Shown: in pieces, positions 42,073-52,470 of the stretch | Numbering within the stretch: the stretch's first letter is position 1 | Layout: each line of letters starts with the position of its first letter | From: Bradyrhizobium genosp. L | GTDB lineage: Bacteria; Pseudomonadota; Alphaproteobacteria; Rhizobiales; Xanthobacteraceae | Reading direction: 5' to 3' | NCBI RefSeq assembly: GCF_015624485.1 | Contig: NZ_CP061378.1 | Coordinates: 2,294,001 to 2,358,000 of the forward strand | DNA: 64,000 nucleotides | Notes under the pieces: model-generated | Seen by the model: only the letters and a program-made list of their open reading frames with translations | What the model was told of the DNA's origin: nothing | The model's database searches: none | Program-made: the position numbers and the translations under genes

Positions 42073-42816
42073 ATGGTGAGCGAGTTCGACGCGGGTAACT
42101 ACCGGTTCATTCCGGCGGTCTTCCAATATTCGAGCGGCGCGCAGGCGAGCTCCGGCTATGAGATCGAGCGGGTGCGCTTCGATCGATTGCTGCCGCTGGC
42201 GGACGGCTTTGCCCGGATCGCGGCCACCATCCAGGCCGCCGGCCGGCCGCTGACATCGTTCTGCGCCTGCGAGTTGCGCTCGCCCGCTGCCTTCACAGAG
42301 GACGGCTTTCGCGCCTTCAACCAGCACTATGTCAAGACGCTTGCGGAATGGGGCATCTACGACGGCAACAGCAATCCGGTGGCGCGCAGCAATGTCTGTC
42401 CCGAGATCGATCCGCCGTCCGAACCGTCGTTCCACGCCTTCTGCTTCACGCGCCCGAGCAGCAGCCCCTCGCCGTCCTTCGTGATCGCGGGCGGCGCCGA
42501 GGCGCGCGGCGGCGCCGGCAGCTATCCCGAACGCATCGTGCGCTATCGCGACCTCAGCCCGGAGGGGTGGCGGGAGAAGGTGCGCTTCACCACGGGCGAG
42601 ATGGAGCGCCGTCTCGCCGAGTTCGGTTTCGGCTGGAAGGAGACGACCGCCGTGCAGGCCTACACCGTGCACGACGTGCATCCCGTCGTCGTCGACGAAC
42701 TGGTCCGTCGCGGCGCTGCGCGATCCGGCCTGACCTGGCACTTCTGCCGCCCGCCGGTGGTCGATCTCGAATACGAGATGGATTGCCGGCGCGTGCTGCG
42801 CGAGGTGGTGATTTAG
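42073..42816 (+). CDS. Conserved protein, resembles 2-aminomuconate deaminase CnbZ-type proteins
   Basis: A 247-residue soluble protein starting after GGGAGGAA. It begins DAGNYRFIPAVFQYSSGAQA, with later blocks FCACELRSPAAFTEDGFRAFN and ARSNVCPEIDPPSEPSFHAF. From memory these blocks match proteins annotated as 2-amino-5-chloromuconate deaminase (CnbZ), a RidA-like deaminase of aminophenol breakdown; I cannot verify this. No aromatic ring-cleavage gene is nearby, so a general enamine/imine deaminase role is as likely. Monocistronic, with terminator-flanked surroundings. Confidence 0.6.
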   Translation: MVSEFDAGNYRFIPAVFQYSSGAQASSGYEIERVRFDRLLPLADGFARIAATIQAAGRPLTSFCACELRSPAAFTEDGFRAFNQHYVKTLAEWGIYDGNSNPVARSNVCPEIDPPSEPSFHAFCFTRPSSSPSPSFVIAGGAEARGGAGSYPERIVRYRDLSPEGWREKVRFTTGEMERRLAEFGFGWKETTAVQAYTVHDVHPVVVDELVRRGAARSGLTWHFCRPPVVDLEYEMDCRRVLREVVI

Positions 42817-42856
42817 TCTAGGACGAGGTTGGCTCACTCAACTTACTCGGTGTCAT

Positions 42857-42882
42857 CACCCGCGCATGCGGGTGATCCAGTA
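42857..42882. repeat. Short hairpin ATCACCCGC-gcat-GCGGGTGAT
   Basis: Perfect 9-bp arms and a four-base loop between the convergent CnbZ-like gene and the DppC-like permease. It is part of a dispersed element that continues as the repeat at 42912. No T-run follows. Confidence 0.6.
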
Positions 42883-42911
42883 TTCCAGAGGCAGTTGTGC
42901 TTGAGCAGATG

Positions 42912-42971
42912 GGCCGCGGCGTACTGGGTCGCCCGGTCGAGCCGGGCGACGACAGCTGTGGATGAGGATAT
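42912..42971. repeat. Dispersed repeat GGCCGCGGC...GATGAGGATA, copy 2
   Basis: GGCCGCGGCGTACTGGGTCG through GACAGCTGTGGATGAGGATA, nearly identical to 23374-23451 but with a short central palindrome (GCCCGGTCGAGCCGGGC). Confidence 0.7.
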
Positions 42972-43024
42972 ACCTCAGAACCTCTCAGGATGATGGGGAG
43001 AGGTAGGCGGTCGCGTCGGCAATG

Positions 43025-43915
43025 TCACCGCGCCTTCGGATCCAGCGCGTCGCGCAGGCCGTCGCCGACCAGGTTGAAGGACAGCACGACCAGGAAGATC
43101 GCAAGCCCCGGCCAGATCGCCATCCATGGCGCGTTGGTCAGGAAGCGTTGCGCGGCGTTGAGCATGCTGCCCCAGGACGGCAGTGGCGGCTGCTGGCCGA
43201 GGCCGAGGAAGGACAGCGCGGCTTCCGCGATGATCGCGGCCGCGATCGACAGCGTCGCCTGCACCAGGAGCGCCGGCATGATGTTGGGCAGGATGTGCAC
43301 CAGCGCGATGCGCCAGCGCGGATTGCCCAGCGCGCGCGCCGCCTCGACATAGTCCTCGACCTTGACGCTCATCACCTGGCCGCGGGTCAGGCGGATGAAG
43401 ATCGGGGTCGCCGAGACGCCGATCGCGATCATCGCATTGCCGAGGCTCGGGCCGAGGAATGCGGCGAGCGCGATCGCCAGGATCAGGAACGGGCAGGCCA
43501 GCATCGCATCGGTGATGCGGCCGATCAGCGCGTCGATGAAACCGCCGCGCGTGCCGGCGACGAGCCCGAGTGGCACGCCGATCGCGAGCGCAATGCTGAC
43601 GGAGGTCAGGCCCGCGAGCAGCGAGGCGCGGGCGCCGAACACGACGCGGGCGAGCACGTCGCGGCCGAGCTCGTCGGTGCCGAACCAGTGCTGCGCCGAC
43701 GGCGCCTTGCGCACCAGCGACCAGCTGGACGCGATCGGATCGTAGGGCACGACCAGTGGCGCGAAGAGCGCCAGCAGGATGAAGATTGCGATCACGACGA
43801 GACCGAGCACGGCGCCCTTGCGCTTGAGCAGGCGCCGCCACGCGCGCCGCCCCGGGCTCTCCAGCGTCTCGGAGGCGGCGAGGGCGGCAGCGGTCGCGAG
43901 CGTGGCGTCCGTCAT
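43025..43915 (-). CDS. Peptide ABC transporter permease (DppC/OppC family), transporter 2
   Basis: A 296-residue inner-membrane permease with an N-terminal cytoplasmic stretch, about six hydrophobic segments, the DppC landmarks HWFGTDELGRDVLARVVFGARAS (quoted in part) and the EAA loop YVEAARALGNPRWRIALVHILPNI. It is the last gene of the 14-kb minus-strand array and starts four bases after DppB. Confidence 0.94.
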   Translation of the reverse strand: MTDATLATAAALAASETLESPGRRAWRRLLKRKGAVLGLVVIAIFILLALFAPLVVPYDPIASSWSLVRKAPSAQHWFGTDELGRDVLARVVFGARASLLAGLTSVSIALAIGVPLGLVAGTRGGFIDALIGRITDAMLACPFLILAIALAAFLGPSLGNAMIAIGVSATPIFIRLTRGQVMSVKVEDYVEAARALGNPRWRIALVHILPNIMPALLVQATLSIAAAIIAEAALSFLGLGQQPPLPSWGSMLNAAQRFLTNAPWMAIWPGLAIFLVVLSFNLVGDGLRDALDPKAR

Positions 43916-43919
43916 CGGA

Positions 43920-44861
43920 TCATCCTCGCAGCCGCGGATTGACGAGGATGTAGGCGATGTCGGCGATCAGGTTGAGCGTGATGTAGATCGTGGCCGTGGT
44001 CAGCACCACGCCCTGCACCACGGCATAGTCGCGGTTGAAGACGGCGTCGACGATCAGCTTGCCGAAGCCGGGGATCGAGAAGATTTGTTCGGTCAGCACC
44101 GCGCCCGACAGCAGCGTGCCGAGCTCGAGCGCGCCGAGCGTGATGATCGGCGTCAGCGCGTTGCGCATCGCATGCTTGAGGATCACCGTGCGCTCGGACA
44201 AGCCCTTGGCGCGAGCGGTGCGGACATAATCGCTCTCCAGCACCTGCAGCATCGCGCTTCGCGTATGCCGCATCAGGACCGCGGCGATCGCGTTGCCGAG
44301 CACGAAGGCCGGCATGATCGAGGCGGCGAGGCTGGCGCGCCAGTCTTCGGTCAGTGGCACATAGCCTGACGCCGGCAGCCAGCCCAGTTCGATCGAGAAC
44401 AGGAAGATCAGCATGATGCCGAGCCAGAAGTTCGGCGTCGAGATGCCCCATAGCGCGAACAAATTGGCGCCGTAGTCCCAGGCCGTGCCCTTCTTCACCG
44501 CGGAGATGATGCCGGCGGGGACGCCGATCAGGAATGCGATCACGATCGCCATTCCGGCGATCTGCATGGTGACCGGGAGCTTCTGCGCGATCAGCGCCAG
44601 CACCGGCATCTTGTTGCGCAGCGACTCGCCGAAATCCCCCGACAGCACGCCCTTGACCCAGTAGACATATTGCACCGGGATCGGCTGATCGAGATGGTAC
44701 TGCACGCGGATCTGCTCGATCACGGCCGGATCGCGCTCCTCGCCGGCCATCACCAGCGCCGGATCGCCCGGCAGCAAGTGCTGCAGCGAGAAGATCAGGA
44801 TCGAGACGAAGAACAGCGTCGGCACGATCTGCGCCAGCCGCTTGGCCAGGAAGTTCAGCAT
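43920..44861 (-). CDS. Peptide ABC transporter permease (DppB/OppB family), transporter 2
   Basis: A 313-residue permease with the DppB N-terminus FLAKRLAQIVPTLFFVSILIF, a large periplasmic loop, and the EAA loop YVRTARAKGLSERTVILKHAM. GLMP-type peptide importers use one DppB and one DppC copy. It follows the binding-protein gene after a 100-bp gap that holds a palindrome. Confidence 0.94.
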   Translation of the reverse strand: MLNFLAKRLAQIVPTLFFVSILIFSLQHLLPGDPALVMAGEERDPAVIEQIRVQYHLDQPIPVQYVYWVKGVLSGDFGESLRNKMPVLALIAQKLPVTMQIAGMAIVIAFLIGVPAGIISAVKKGTAWDYGANLFALWGISTPNFWLGIMLIFLFSIELGWLPASGYVPLTEDWRASLAASIMPAFVLGNAIAAVLMRHTRSAMLQVLESDYVRTARAKGLSERTVILKHAMRNALTPIITLGALELGTLLSGAVLTEQIFSIPGFGKLIVDAVFNRDYAVVQGVVLTTATIYITLNLIADIAYILVNPRLRG

Positions 44862-44876
44862 CGCGACACCGGTTTC

Positions 44877-44942
44877 CCGGACGCGGCGCTGGATCCCGGA
44901 TCAGCGTTGCACCGCTTGCGCGCTGCAAGGCATCCGGGACAC
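44877..44942. repeat. Inverted repeat between binding-protein and DppB genes
   Basis: TCCCGGACGCGG and GCATCCGGGACA arms enclose an inner GCTGGATCCCGGATCAGC palindrome. It lies inside the putative operon, like the repeats at 26381 and 47609. Confidence 0.55.
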
Positions 44943-44961
44943 GAGAGCGTGCCCATCGCCA

Positions 44962-46473
44962 TCATTTCAGCTTCAGTCCGATCACGCGCACCAGCCCGTC
45001 GGGCATCTGCTTGTAACCTTCGAGCTTCTTGGTGTGGGCGATCAGGATCGTGCGGTGCAGGAGGTAGAGGATCGGATCGTCGTTCAGCACCATCTTGGTC
45101 AGCTTCTCGTAGATCGCCTTGCGCTGCGCCGGATCGGTCACCAGACGGGCGTCTTCCATCGCCTTGTCGGCCTCCGGATTGGAATAGCCGCCGTCGTTCT
45201 GCGGCGCCTTGCTATGCAGGAAGATGTAGGAGTTGCCGTCGGGATCGATCCGTCCGCTCCAGGGAATCTGGAACAGCTGGAACTCGCCGGCTTGCGCCTG
45301 CTTGAACGAGGTGGCGAATTCGATCACCCGGATCTTCAGGTCAAAGCCGGCCTCGGCGGCCATCGACTGCACGACTTGCGCGACCGCTTCGTTCTCCGCG
45401 CCCTTGGTCACCATGAAGTCGACCGATATCGGCGGCGTGACGCCGGCCTCCTTCAGCAGCGCCTTGGCCTTGACGATGTCGCGCGGCCGGATCGGGAAGG
45501 CTTTCTGGTAGTAGGGATGCTGCGGGCTGACCCATTGATTGCCCGGCGTGAACTCGCCGTTGAACACGACCTCGTTGATGGCCTGCCGGTCGATCGACAG
45601 GTCGAGCGCCTGGCGCACCTTCTCCGACTGGCTGAGCGGCCCCTTGTTCTTGTCGTTGCCGATGTTGATGGTGAGGCCCCAGTAGCCGAGTTCGGGCGCC
45701 GTCGAGAGCACCAGATTGGGATCGGCGCGCACCGCCTTGATGTCGGTCGCCAGCACGCGCTCGATCAGGTCGAGCCCGCCGGACTTCAGATTGGCGAGCC
45801 GCACCGTGGCATCGACGATCGGCAGATAGACGATCTTGTCGATGAAGACCTTGTCCTTGTTCCAGTAGTCGGCGAACTTCTCGAACACCATGCGGTCCTG
45901 CTGCACGCGCTCGACGAATTTGTACGGCCCGGCGCAGACCGGGTGCAGACCGAACTTGTCGCCCTCCTCCTTCGCCGCCTTCGGCGATATCATCATGCCG
46001 GCGCGGTCGGTGAGCTGGGCGATCAGGGGCGAGTAGGGCGTCTTCAGCACCAGCTTGATAGTGAGGGGGTCGACCACCTCGACGTGATCGACGCTCGCGA
46101 GCTCCGATTTGCGGAATGAGGTCGGCAGCGTCATGTGCCGGTCCAGCGAGAATTTCGCCGCTTCCGCATCGAACGGTTCGCCGTCCTGGAATTTGACGCC
46201 GGGGCGGAGCTTGATCGTCACGTCCTTGCCGTCGGCGGACGTCTCGTGCGACAGCGCAAGCTGCGGCACGATGTTGAGCTTGTCGTCGATGTCGAACAGC
46301 TTGTCGCAGAACGCCGCGAACACGATGCGGCCGACATAGGTGCGGGCGGTCGAGGGATCGAGGATATCGGGGTCCTCGGCGAGGCCGATCCGCAGCGTGG
46401 TCTCGGCGCGCGCGGCCGTTCCGCACCACGCCACGAGGGCCGCCATCAGGACCGCCCAGCGCCAGATTCTCAT
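44962..46473 (-). CDS. Peptide ABC transporter substrate-binding protein (SBP_bac_5), transporter 2
   Basis: A 503-residue periplasmic protein with signal peptide (MRIWRWAVLMAALVAWCGTA, cleavage near ARAE) and SBP family 5 landmarks: LRIGLAEDPDILDPSTAR, IKLRPGVKFQDGEPFDAEAA, WGLTINIGNDKNKGPLS, VRQALDLSIDRQAINEVVF. ATG 46473 has AAGGGG six bases upstream, while the TTG at 46479 would leave no spacing. It binds a di- or oligopeptide or similar amide; gamma-glutamyl compounds are suggested by the neighbouring transpeptidase. Confidence 0.93.
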   Translation of the reverse strand: MRIWRWAVLMAALVAWCGTAARAETTLRIGLAEDPDILDPSTARTYVGRIVFAAFCDKLFDIDDKLNIVPQLALSHETSADGKDVTIKLRPGVKFQDGEPFDAEAAKFSLDRHMTLPTSFRKSELASVDHVEVVDPLTIKLVLKTPYSPLIAQLTDRAGMMISPKAAKEEGDKFGLHPVCAGPYKFVERVQQDRMVFEKFADYWNKDKVFIDKIVYLPIVDATVRLANLKSGGLDLIERVLATDIKAVRADPNLVLSTAPELGYWGLTINIGNDKNKGPLSQSEKVRQALDLSIDRQAINEVVFNGEFTPGNQWVSPQHPYYQKAFPIRPRDIVKAKALLKEAGVTPPISVDFMVTKGAENEAVAQVVQSMAAEAGFDLKIRVIEFATSFKQAQAGEFQLFQIPWSGRIDPDGNSYIFLHSKAPQNDGGYSNPEADKAMEDARLVTDPAQRKAIYEKLTKMVLNDDPILYLLHRTILIAHTKKLEGYKQMPDGLVRVIGLKLK

Positions 46474-46493
46474 CGCCAACCCCTTCGTGTTCG

Positions 46494-47591
46494 TTACGTC
46501 CTAGCCTCGTCTGGACCAACCCCGATCCGCCCGACAGCTTCCGCTGATTTGAAGGCGGCGACCAGTTTTTCCAATGTCGGCGAGAAGCCGCCGTCGGATG
46601 GAACGATCGCCTCCGCCGGCGGCAGCTCCGCCGCCCGGTGGCAGGCCGTTGCATGTCCGATGCCAGCTTCAACGAGCTGCGGTATCTCGCTGCGGCAGCG
46701 TTCGATTGTGTAGGGACAGCGGGTGTGAAACCGGCAGCCGCTGGGTGGATCGAGCGCGCTCGGCATCTCTCCCTGCAGCACAATGCGGCTGCGCTTTGCC
46801 TGCGGCTTGGGCACGGGGATCGCGGACAGCAGCGCGCGGCTGTAGGGATGGCGCGGGCCGGCGAACAATGTCTCGGCGTCGGCGGTCTCGACGATGGTGC
46901 CGAGATTCATCACGGCGACGCGGTCCGCAATGTGTTTGACCACCGCGAGATCGTGCGAAACGAAGATGTAGGCGAGCTTGAGCCGGTCCTGCAGATCGCG
47001 CAGCAGATTGAGGATCTGGGATCGGATCGAGACATCGAGCGCGGACACCGGCTCGTCGCAGATGATCAGCTTCGGCTCGACCGCGAGCGCTCGCGCGATC
47101 GCGATGCGCTGGCGCTGGCCGCCGGAGAATTCATGCGGATAGCGGCGCGCGAAGCGCGGCTCGAGCCCGACCAGACGCAACAGCTCCTCGACCCGCTCGC
47201 GGCGGCGCGGCGGCGGCACGAGATCGTGCAGCGCCAGCGGCTCGGTCAGGATCTGGTTCACCGTCATGCGCGGGTTGAGCGAGGCGTAAGGATCCTGGAA
47301 AATGAGCTGCGCATCGCGGCGGAAGGCGCGCAATTGCCCGGCGTCGAGCGCGCCGAGATCGCGACCCTCGAAGCGGACGGTCCCGGCATCGGGCTCGATC
47401 AGCCGCAGCACCAGCCGGCTGACGGTGGACTTGCCGCAGCCGGATTCGCCGACCAGCGCCAGCGTCTTGCCGGCCTCGACCGTGAAGCTGACGCCGTCGA
47501 CCGCCTTCACATGGGCGGTCGGGCGGCCGAACACCGAGCGCGCGGCGACGAAATGCTTGACCAGCCCTTCGACCTCGAGCAGCGCGGTCAT
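46494..47591 (-). CDS. Peptide ABC transporter ATP-binding protein (DppF/OppF family), transporter 2
   Basis: A 365-residue ATPase with Walker [10 protein letters not shown], signature [15 protein letters not shown], Walker [13 protein letters not shown] and the C-terminal oligopeptide-transporter domain with a Cys cluster ([15 protein letters not shown]) that may bind Fe-S. About 45 extra C-terminal residues follow the usual end. It starts 169 bp after DppD, the gap being a large palindrome. Confidence 0.95.
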   Translation of the reverse strand: MTALLEVEGLVKHFVAARSVFGRPTAHVKAVDGVSFTVEAGKTLALVGESGCGKSTVSRLVLRLIEPDAGTVRFEGRDLGALDAGQLRAFRRDAQLIFQDPYASLNPRMTVNQILTEPLALHDLVPPPRRRERVEELLRLVGLEPRFARRYPHEFSGGQRQRIAIARALAVEPKLIICDEPVSALDVSIRSQILNLLRDLQDRLKLAYIFVSHDLAVVKHIADRVAVMNLGTIVETADAETLFAGPRHPYSRALLSAIPVPKPQAKRSRIVLQGEMPSALDPPSGCRFHTRCPYTIERCRSEIPQLVEAGIGHATACHRAAELPPAEAIVPSDGGFSPTLEKLVAAFKSAEAVGRIGVGPDEART

Positions 47592-47608
47592 CAGCGTTGC
47601 TCCCGCCT

Positions 47609-47740
47609 CTCGTGTCCCGGGCGCAGTGCAACGCGCAGTGTTGCACTGCTGAACCGGGACCCATGCTCCGCCATGGTCGGCCCCGGTTCAGCGGTGCACC
47701 ACTGCGCTGCGCTTGTGCTGCGCCGCGCCCGGGGCACGAG
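47609..47740. repeat. Large inverted repeat separating DppD and DppF genes
   Basis: CTCGTGTCCCGGGCGC (47609-47624) pairs with GCGCCCGGGGCACGAG (47725-47740); inner arms GAACCGGGACC / GGCCCCGGTTC and several GCAGTGCAACG-type elements also pair. It interrupts a peptide-transporter operon. Confidence 0.75.
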
Positions 47741-47760
47741 AGTTGTGCGTATGGCCGCGG

Positions 47761-48746
<986 letters not shown>

Positions 48747-48750
<4 letters not shown>

Positions 48751-49457
48751 TTCTTGCTCGCGGTCGCGGCTGCGATGCCGGATTCGATCGCGGCACGATC
48801 GGTAACGCCGGCCGGATCGCCCCGGGTCGGCAGGAATGTTCGAAACGGCACCCAATGCTCGCGGCTGACGGCTTCCAGCCGCTCCAGTTCGCGCAGTGGG
48901 TCGGCGTGGTCGTCGACCCGCAGGTCGAGCAGCGGCCAGTCCTCCATGCCATGGATCAGGAGTGCCGCTGATTGCTTGCCGCGCTTGTCGCCGCCGGCGG
49001 CTTCACCGGCGAACATCGCCTTGATCAGCCGCTGCGCGAACGGCAATGTCTCATGCGCGGCATAGACCCTTGCGGTCTCGTCGAGCACGGCCGGGCCGAC
49101 CAGCATGTTGCCGGCGATCGAAAGGCCGTCGCCCGCGATATGGCCGAACCAGTCGACACACTCCTTGCCTGAATGCGCGGCGATGCGGCCGCGGGCATCC
49201 ATGGCGTGAACCTGCCGGCTTTCGCGGCCGCTATCGGCTAAGAGCAGGACTTTGATGACGTCATGCGGACTGCCACCGCCGCGCAGCAGCCTGAGGCCGT
49301 CGACGCCGTAATAGGGATTGACCAGCGCCTGCGTTGCCACCGCGCCGATGCCCGGTGCGATATGCGGGACGAGCGCGCCGACGGCAAAGAACCGCGTCGC
49401 AACGGCGATGCCGAGCTGGCCGGTAGCGCTGTCGCGGGCGATGATCGACCAGGTCAT
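48747..49457 (-). CDS. DUF1028 family protein (Ntn-hydrolase fold)
   Basis: A 236-residue protein that is DUF1028 (COG3342, an uncharacterised family with an Ntn-hydrolase fold). It begins MTWSIIARDSATGQLGIAVA, then FFAVGALVPHIAPGIGAVATQ and GYNMLVG-like text (SIAGNMLVGPAVLDE). Removal of Met1 would expose Thr2 as a possible N-terminal nucleophile. It sits between gamma-glutamyltransferase, also an Ntn enzyme, and a peptide transporter ATPase to which it is coupled by ATGA. A role in splitting imported peptides or amides is inference. Confidence 0.88.
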
Positions 49458-49468
49458 CCGTCGTCCTT

Positions 49469-49568
49469 AAAGCGCGATGAGATTAGGCTGAATCGTCATC
49501 GCGCTTTAGCTCCTTCTTTGAGCATGATCTTTTCGGAAAACCGCTTCACACTTTTCCGGATCATGCTC
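49469..49568. repeat. Composite repeat: AAAGCGCGATGA dyad plus GAGCATGATC element (copy 2)
   Basis: AAAGCGCGATGA (49469-49480) pairs perfectly with TCATCGCGCTTT (49496-49507). It is followed at 49520-49568 by the element also found inverted at 41999-42047. It fills the gap between the gamma-glutamyltransferase and DUF1028 genes and ends right at the former's stop. Confidence 0.85.
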
Positions 49569-51373
49569 TAGCGCCCAGCGGCGTAGCCCTGCATGCCGCG
49601 CGGGTTGGCGGCAGCGCGGCGACGGGGACCGACCTTCGAGGCCGCGGTGAGGCGGCCCTCGGACCAATCGGGGCCGATCTCCACCACATGGCCGCGGCGC
49701 TTCAATTCGTCGATAGCAGGCTTCGGCACCCGGTTTTCCAGCACCAGCACGCCGGGGCGCGCGGTGCGCGGCCAGAACGAGATCGGGAAATGCTCGGAGT
49801 GCCAGGCCGGCGCGTCGATCGCCTCCTGCAAATTCATCTTGGCGTGGACGTGGCGCAGGAAGAACTGCGTGATCCACTGGTCCTGCTGGTCGCCGCCGGG
49901 CGAACCCCAGGAGAGATACGGCTCGCCGTCGCGTAGCGCCATGGTCGGCGACAGCGTGGTGCGCGGGCGCTTGCCCGGCGCCAGCGCGGCCGGATGATTT
50001 TCTTCCAGCCAGAACATCTGCGCGCGGCTGCCGAGGCAGAAGCCGAGCTCGGGGATGACAGGCGAGGATTGCAGCCAGCCGCCGGACGGCGTCGCCGAGA
50101 TCATGTTGCCGGCCTTGTCGATGATGTCGAAATGCACGGTGTCGCCGCGCACCTCGCCGAAGCGGCCGACCGTCGGCTCGCCGGCGCCCATGGCGCCGAC
50201 CGCCTCGCGATGGCCTTCGGCGCGGCGCAGCTTGACGACCGCGCCGAAACCTTCGACCGAGCCGGGAACGAAGTCGAGCGAGGCCTTGTCCTTCGCGATC
50301 AGCTTGCGGCGTTCGTCGTTATAGGAATCCGACAACAGCGTCTCGATCGGGATGTCGGTGAATTTGGGATCGCCGTAGAAGGTCTCGCGGTCGGCATAAG
50401 CGAGCTTGGCCGCCTCGATCTGAAGGTGGATGAAGTCGGGACCCGTGGGATCGAGCCCGTCGAGATCAAAACCCTTGAGCAGCGCGAGCTGCTGCAACAT
50501 CACCGGGCCCTGGCTCCAGACGCCGGCCTTCTGCACGGTGTAGCGGCCGTAGTCGTAGGTGAGCGGCGCCTCTGTTGTCGGCTGCCAGCGTGCCATGTCG
50601 TCGGCCGACAGCACGCCGCGATGCGGCGAGCCGGAGACGTCCATCACCTCCTGGGTGCGGCAGAATTTGTCGATCGCTTCGGCGACAAATCCCTTCGACC
50701 ACGCCTGACGCGCGCGCTCGATCTGCGCGACGCGATCGCTGCCCGCGCTCTCGGCCTCATTCAGGATGCGGGTGTAGGTCTCGGCAAGTTTCTTGTTGGT
50801 GAAGATGGTGCCCGGCTTCGGCACCTCGCCGTTCGGCAGGTACACATCGGCCGACGTGGTCCAATAGTTGCGGAACAATTTTTCGACGGTCTGGATCGTG
50901 GCGCAGGCGCGCTCGACCAACGGATAACCGTCGCGGGCGTAGGCGATCGCGGGCTCGAGCACGTCGCGCAGCTTCAACGTGCCGTAGTCGCGCAGCAGCA
51001 GCATCCAGGATTCGAAGGTGCCGGGCACGCAGGCCGCGAGCAGGCCGGTGCCAGGCACCATCTCGAGGCCCTCGCTGCGATAATGCGCGATGGTTGCCTT
51101 CGCCGGCGCCGGGCCCTGGCCGCAGATCACCTCGGTCTTGCCGCGTTTCATGTCGTGCACGATGATGGGCACGTCGCCGCCCGGGCCGTTCAGATGCGGC
51201 TCGACCACTTGCAGCGTGAAGGCGGCCGCAACGCCGGCGTCAAAGGCGTTGCCGCCTTTCTCCAGGATCCCCATGCCGACCGCGGTCGCGATCCAGTGCG
51301 TCGATGTGACGACGCCGAAGGTGCCTTCGATTTCAGGCCGGGTCGTGAACGGATCGGGGTTGATGTTGCTCAT
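49568..51373 (-). CDS. ggt: Gamma-glutamyltransferase family protein, apparently cytoplasmic
   Basis: A 601-residue gamma-glutamyl transpeptidase/acylase proenzyme. The large-subunit part has GGNAFDAGVAAAFTLQVVEPH and GPGGD; the self-cleavage site is before T412 in GDTVHFDIIDKAGNMISATPS, and GSPGG near residue 490 gives the oxyanion hole. Unlike classical GGT it lacks a signal peptide: the N-terminus MSNINPDPFTTRPEIEGTFG is polar. The catalytic motif is intact, so cytosolic hydrolysis of gamma-glutamyl or related amides is likely. It stands between two peptide ABC transporters on the same strand. A cephalosporin-acylase-like activity is an alternative. Confidence 0.92.
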   Translation of the reverse strand: MSNINPDPFTTRPEIEGTFGVVTSTHWIATAVGMGILEKGGNAFDAGVAAAFTLQVVEPHLNGPGGDVPIIVHDMKRGKTEVICGQGPAPAKATIAHYRSEGLEMVPGTGLLAACVPGTFESWMLLLRDYGTLKLRDVLEPAIAYARDGYPLVERACATIQTVEKLFRNYWTTSADVYLPNGEVPKPGTIFTNKKLAETYTRILNEAESAGSDRVAQIERARQAWSKGFVAEAIDKFCRTQEVMDVSGSPHRGVLSADDMARWQPTTEAPLTYDYGRYTVQKAGVWSQGPVMLQQLALLKGFDLDGLDPTGPDFIHLQIEAAKLAYADRETFYGDPKFTDIPIETLLSDSYNDERRKLIAKDKASLDFVPGSVEGFGAVVKLRRAEGHREAVGAMGAGEPTVGRFGEVRGDTVHFDIIDKAGNMISATPSGGWLQSSPVIPELGFCLGSRAQMFWLEENHPAALAPGKRPRTTLSPTMALRDGEPYLSWGSPGGDQQDQWITQFFLRHVHAKMNLQEAIDAPAWHSEHFPISFWPRTARPGVLVLENRVPKPAIDELKRRGHVVEIGPDWSEGRLTAASKVGPRRRAAANPRGMQGYAAGR

Positions 51374-51474
51374 GCGGCTTCACCATTTCATTGCGTCTTG
51401 CGGCGCGCGCACTTGATCACAGGCACGCTGGTATGCCAACCGTCCGGTTGACATGGCCGCTCCCATCCGCGTGA

Positions 51475-52470
51475 TCATGCCGGAACGGCTGCGGCCGGAT
51501 TGTTGACGGCGTGGCAGGCGACGCCGTCGATCAGCTTCGGCGCCTTCTGGCGGCATAAATCGAAGGCCAGCGGACAGCGCGGGTTGAACGCGCAGCCCGG
51601 CGGCGGATCGATCGGGTTGGGGATCTCGCCCTTGACCGGAATCCGCTGCCGGCCGGACATCGCGAGATCGGGAACCGCACCGAGCAGCATCTTCGTGTAG
51701 GGCATCCGCGGATCGTGGAACAGTTTGCGGCCTTCCGCGATCTCGACGATGCGGCCGAGATACATCACGCCGATCCGGCTCGCCATGTGGCGGACGACGG
51801 CGAGATTGTGGCTGATGAAGAGATAGGTGAGGCCGAATTTGTCCTGCAGGTCGCGCATCAGGTTGAGAATCTGCGCTTGCACCGAGACGTCGAGCGCCGA
51901 GGTCGGCTCATCGCAGACGATGAACTCGGCTTCCGATGCGAGCGCGCGGGCGATCGCGATGCGCTGGCGCTGGCCGCCGGAGAATTCGTGCGGGAATTTC
52001 AACCCGTCGTCGGGATGCAGGCCGACCAGCGTGAGCAATTCGCCGACCCGGGCCTTGATGTCGCGTTCGCCCTGGATCAGGTCGAAGGCGCGGATTGGCT
52101 CGGCGACGATGGCATCGACGCGGAAGCGCGGATTGAGGCTCGCATAGGGGTCCTGGAAGATCATCTGGATGCGGCGGCGCAGCTTGCGGCGTGCCTGCGC
52201 CTGCCGCGGGTCGGTCATCGAAACGCCGTCGATGACGACTTCGCCGGAGCTCGGCGGCAACAGCCCGACCACCATGCGCGCCACCGTGGTCTTGCCGGAG
52301 CCGGATTCGCCGACCAGCGCAAAGGTCTCGCCGCGCTTGACGTCGAACGAGACGCCGTCGACCGCCTTGAGGAATTCGGGATGGCCGCCTTCCAGCACGC
52401 GGTTGAGCCACGGCTTCGAGACGTCGAAAACGCGCCGCAGTTTCTTCACTTCGATCAGGGTCGCGCTCAT
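51475..52470 (-). CDS. Peptide ABC transporter ATP-binding protein (OppF/DppF family), transporter 1
   Basis: A 331-residue ATPase with Walker A GESGSGKTT, signature [15 protein letters not shown], Walker B FIVCDEPTSALD and a C-terminal GCAFNPRCPLAFDLC cluster. It overlaps OppD by four bases (ATGA). The gap of 101 bp to the gamma-glutamyltransferase gene downstream shows no clear terminator. Confidence 0.95.
   Translation of the reverse strand: MSATLIEVKKLRRVFDVSKPWLNRVLEGGHPEFLKAVDGVSFDVKRGETFALVGESGSGKTTVARMVVGLLPPSSGEVVIDGVSMTDPRQAQARRKLRRRIQMIFQDPYASLNPRFRVDAIVAEPIRAFDLIQGERDIKARVGELLTLVGLHPDDGLKFPHEFSGGQRQRIAIARALASEAEFIVCDEPTSALDVSVQAQILNLMRDLQDKFGLTYLFISHNLAVVRHMASRIGVMYLGRIVEIAEGRKLFHDPRMPYTKMLLGAVPDLAMSGRQRIPVKGEIPNPIDPPPGCAFNPRCPLAFDLCRQKAPKLIDGVACHAVNNPAAAVPA

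Noticed and set aside
39231..42074. 947-codon minus-strand frame opposite the RND pump
   Set aside because: RND pump motifs are complete on the plus strand; the opposing frame is Arg/His/Gln-rich and has no recognisable domain.
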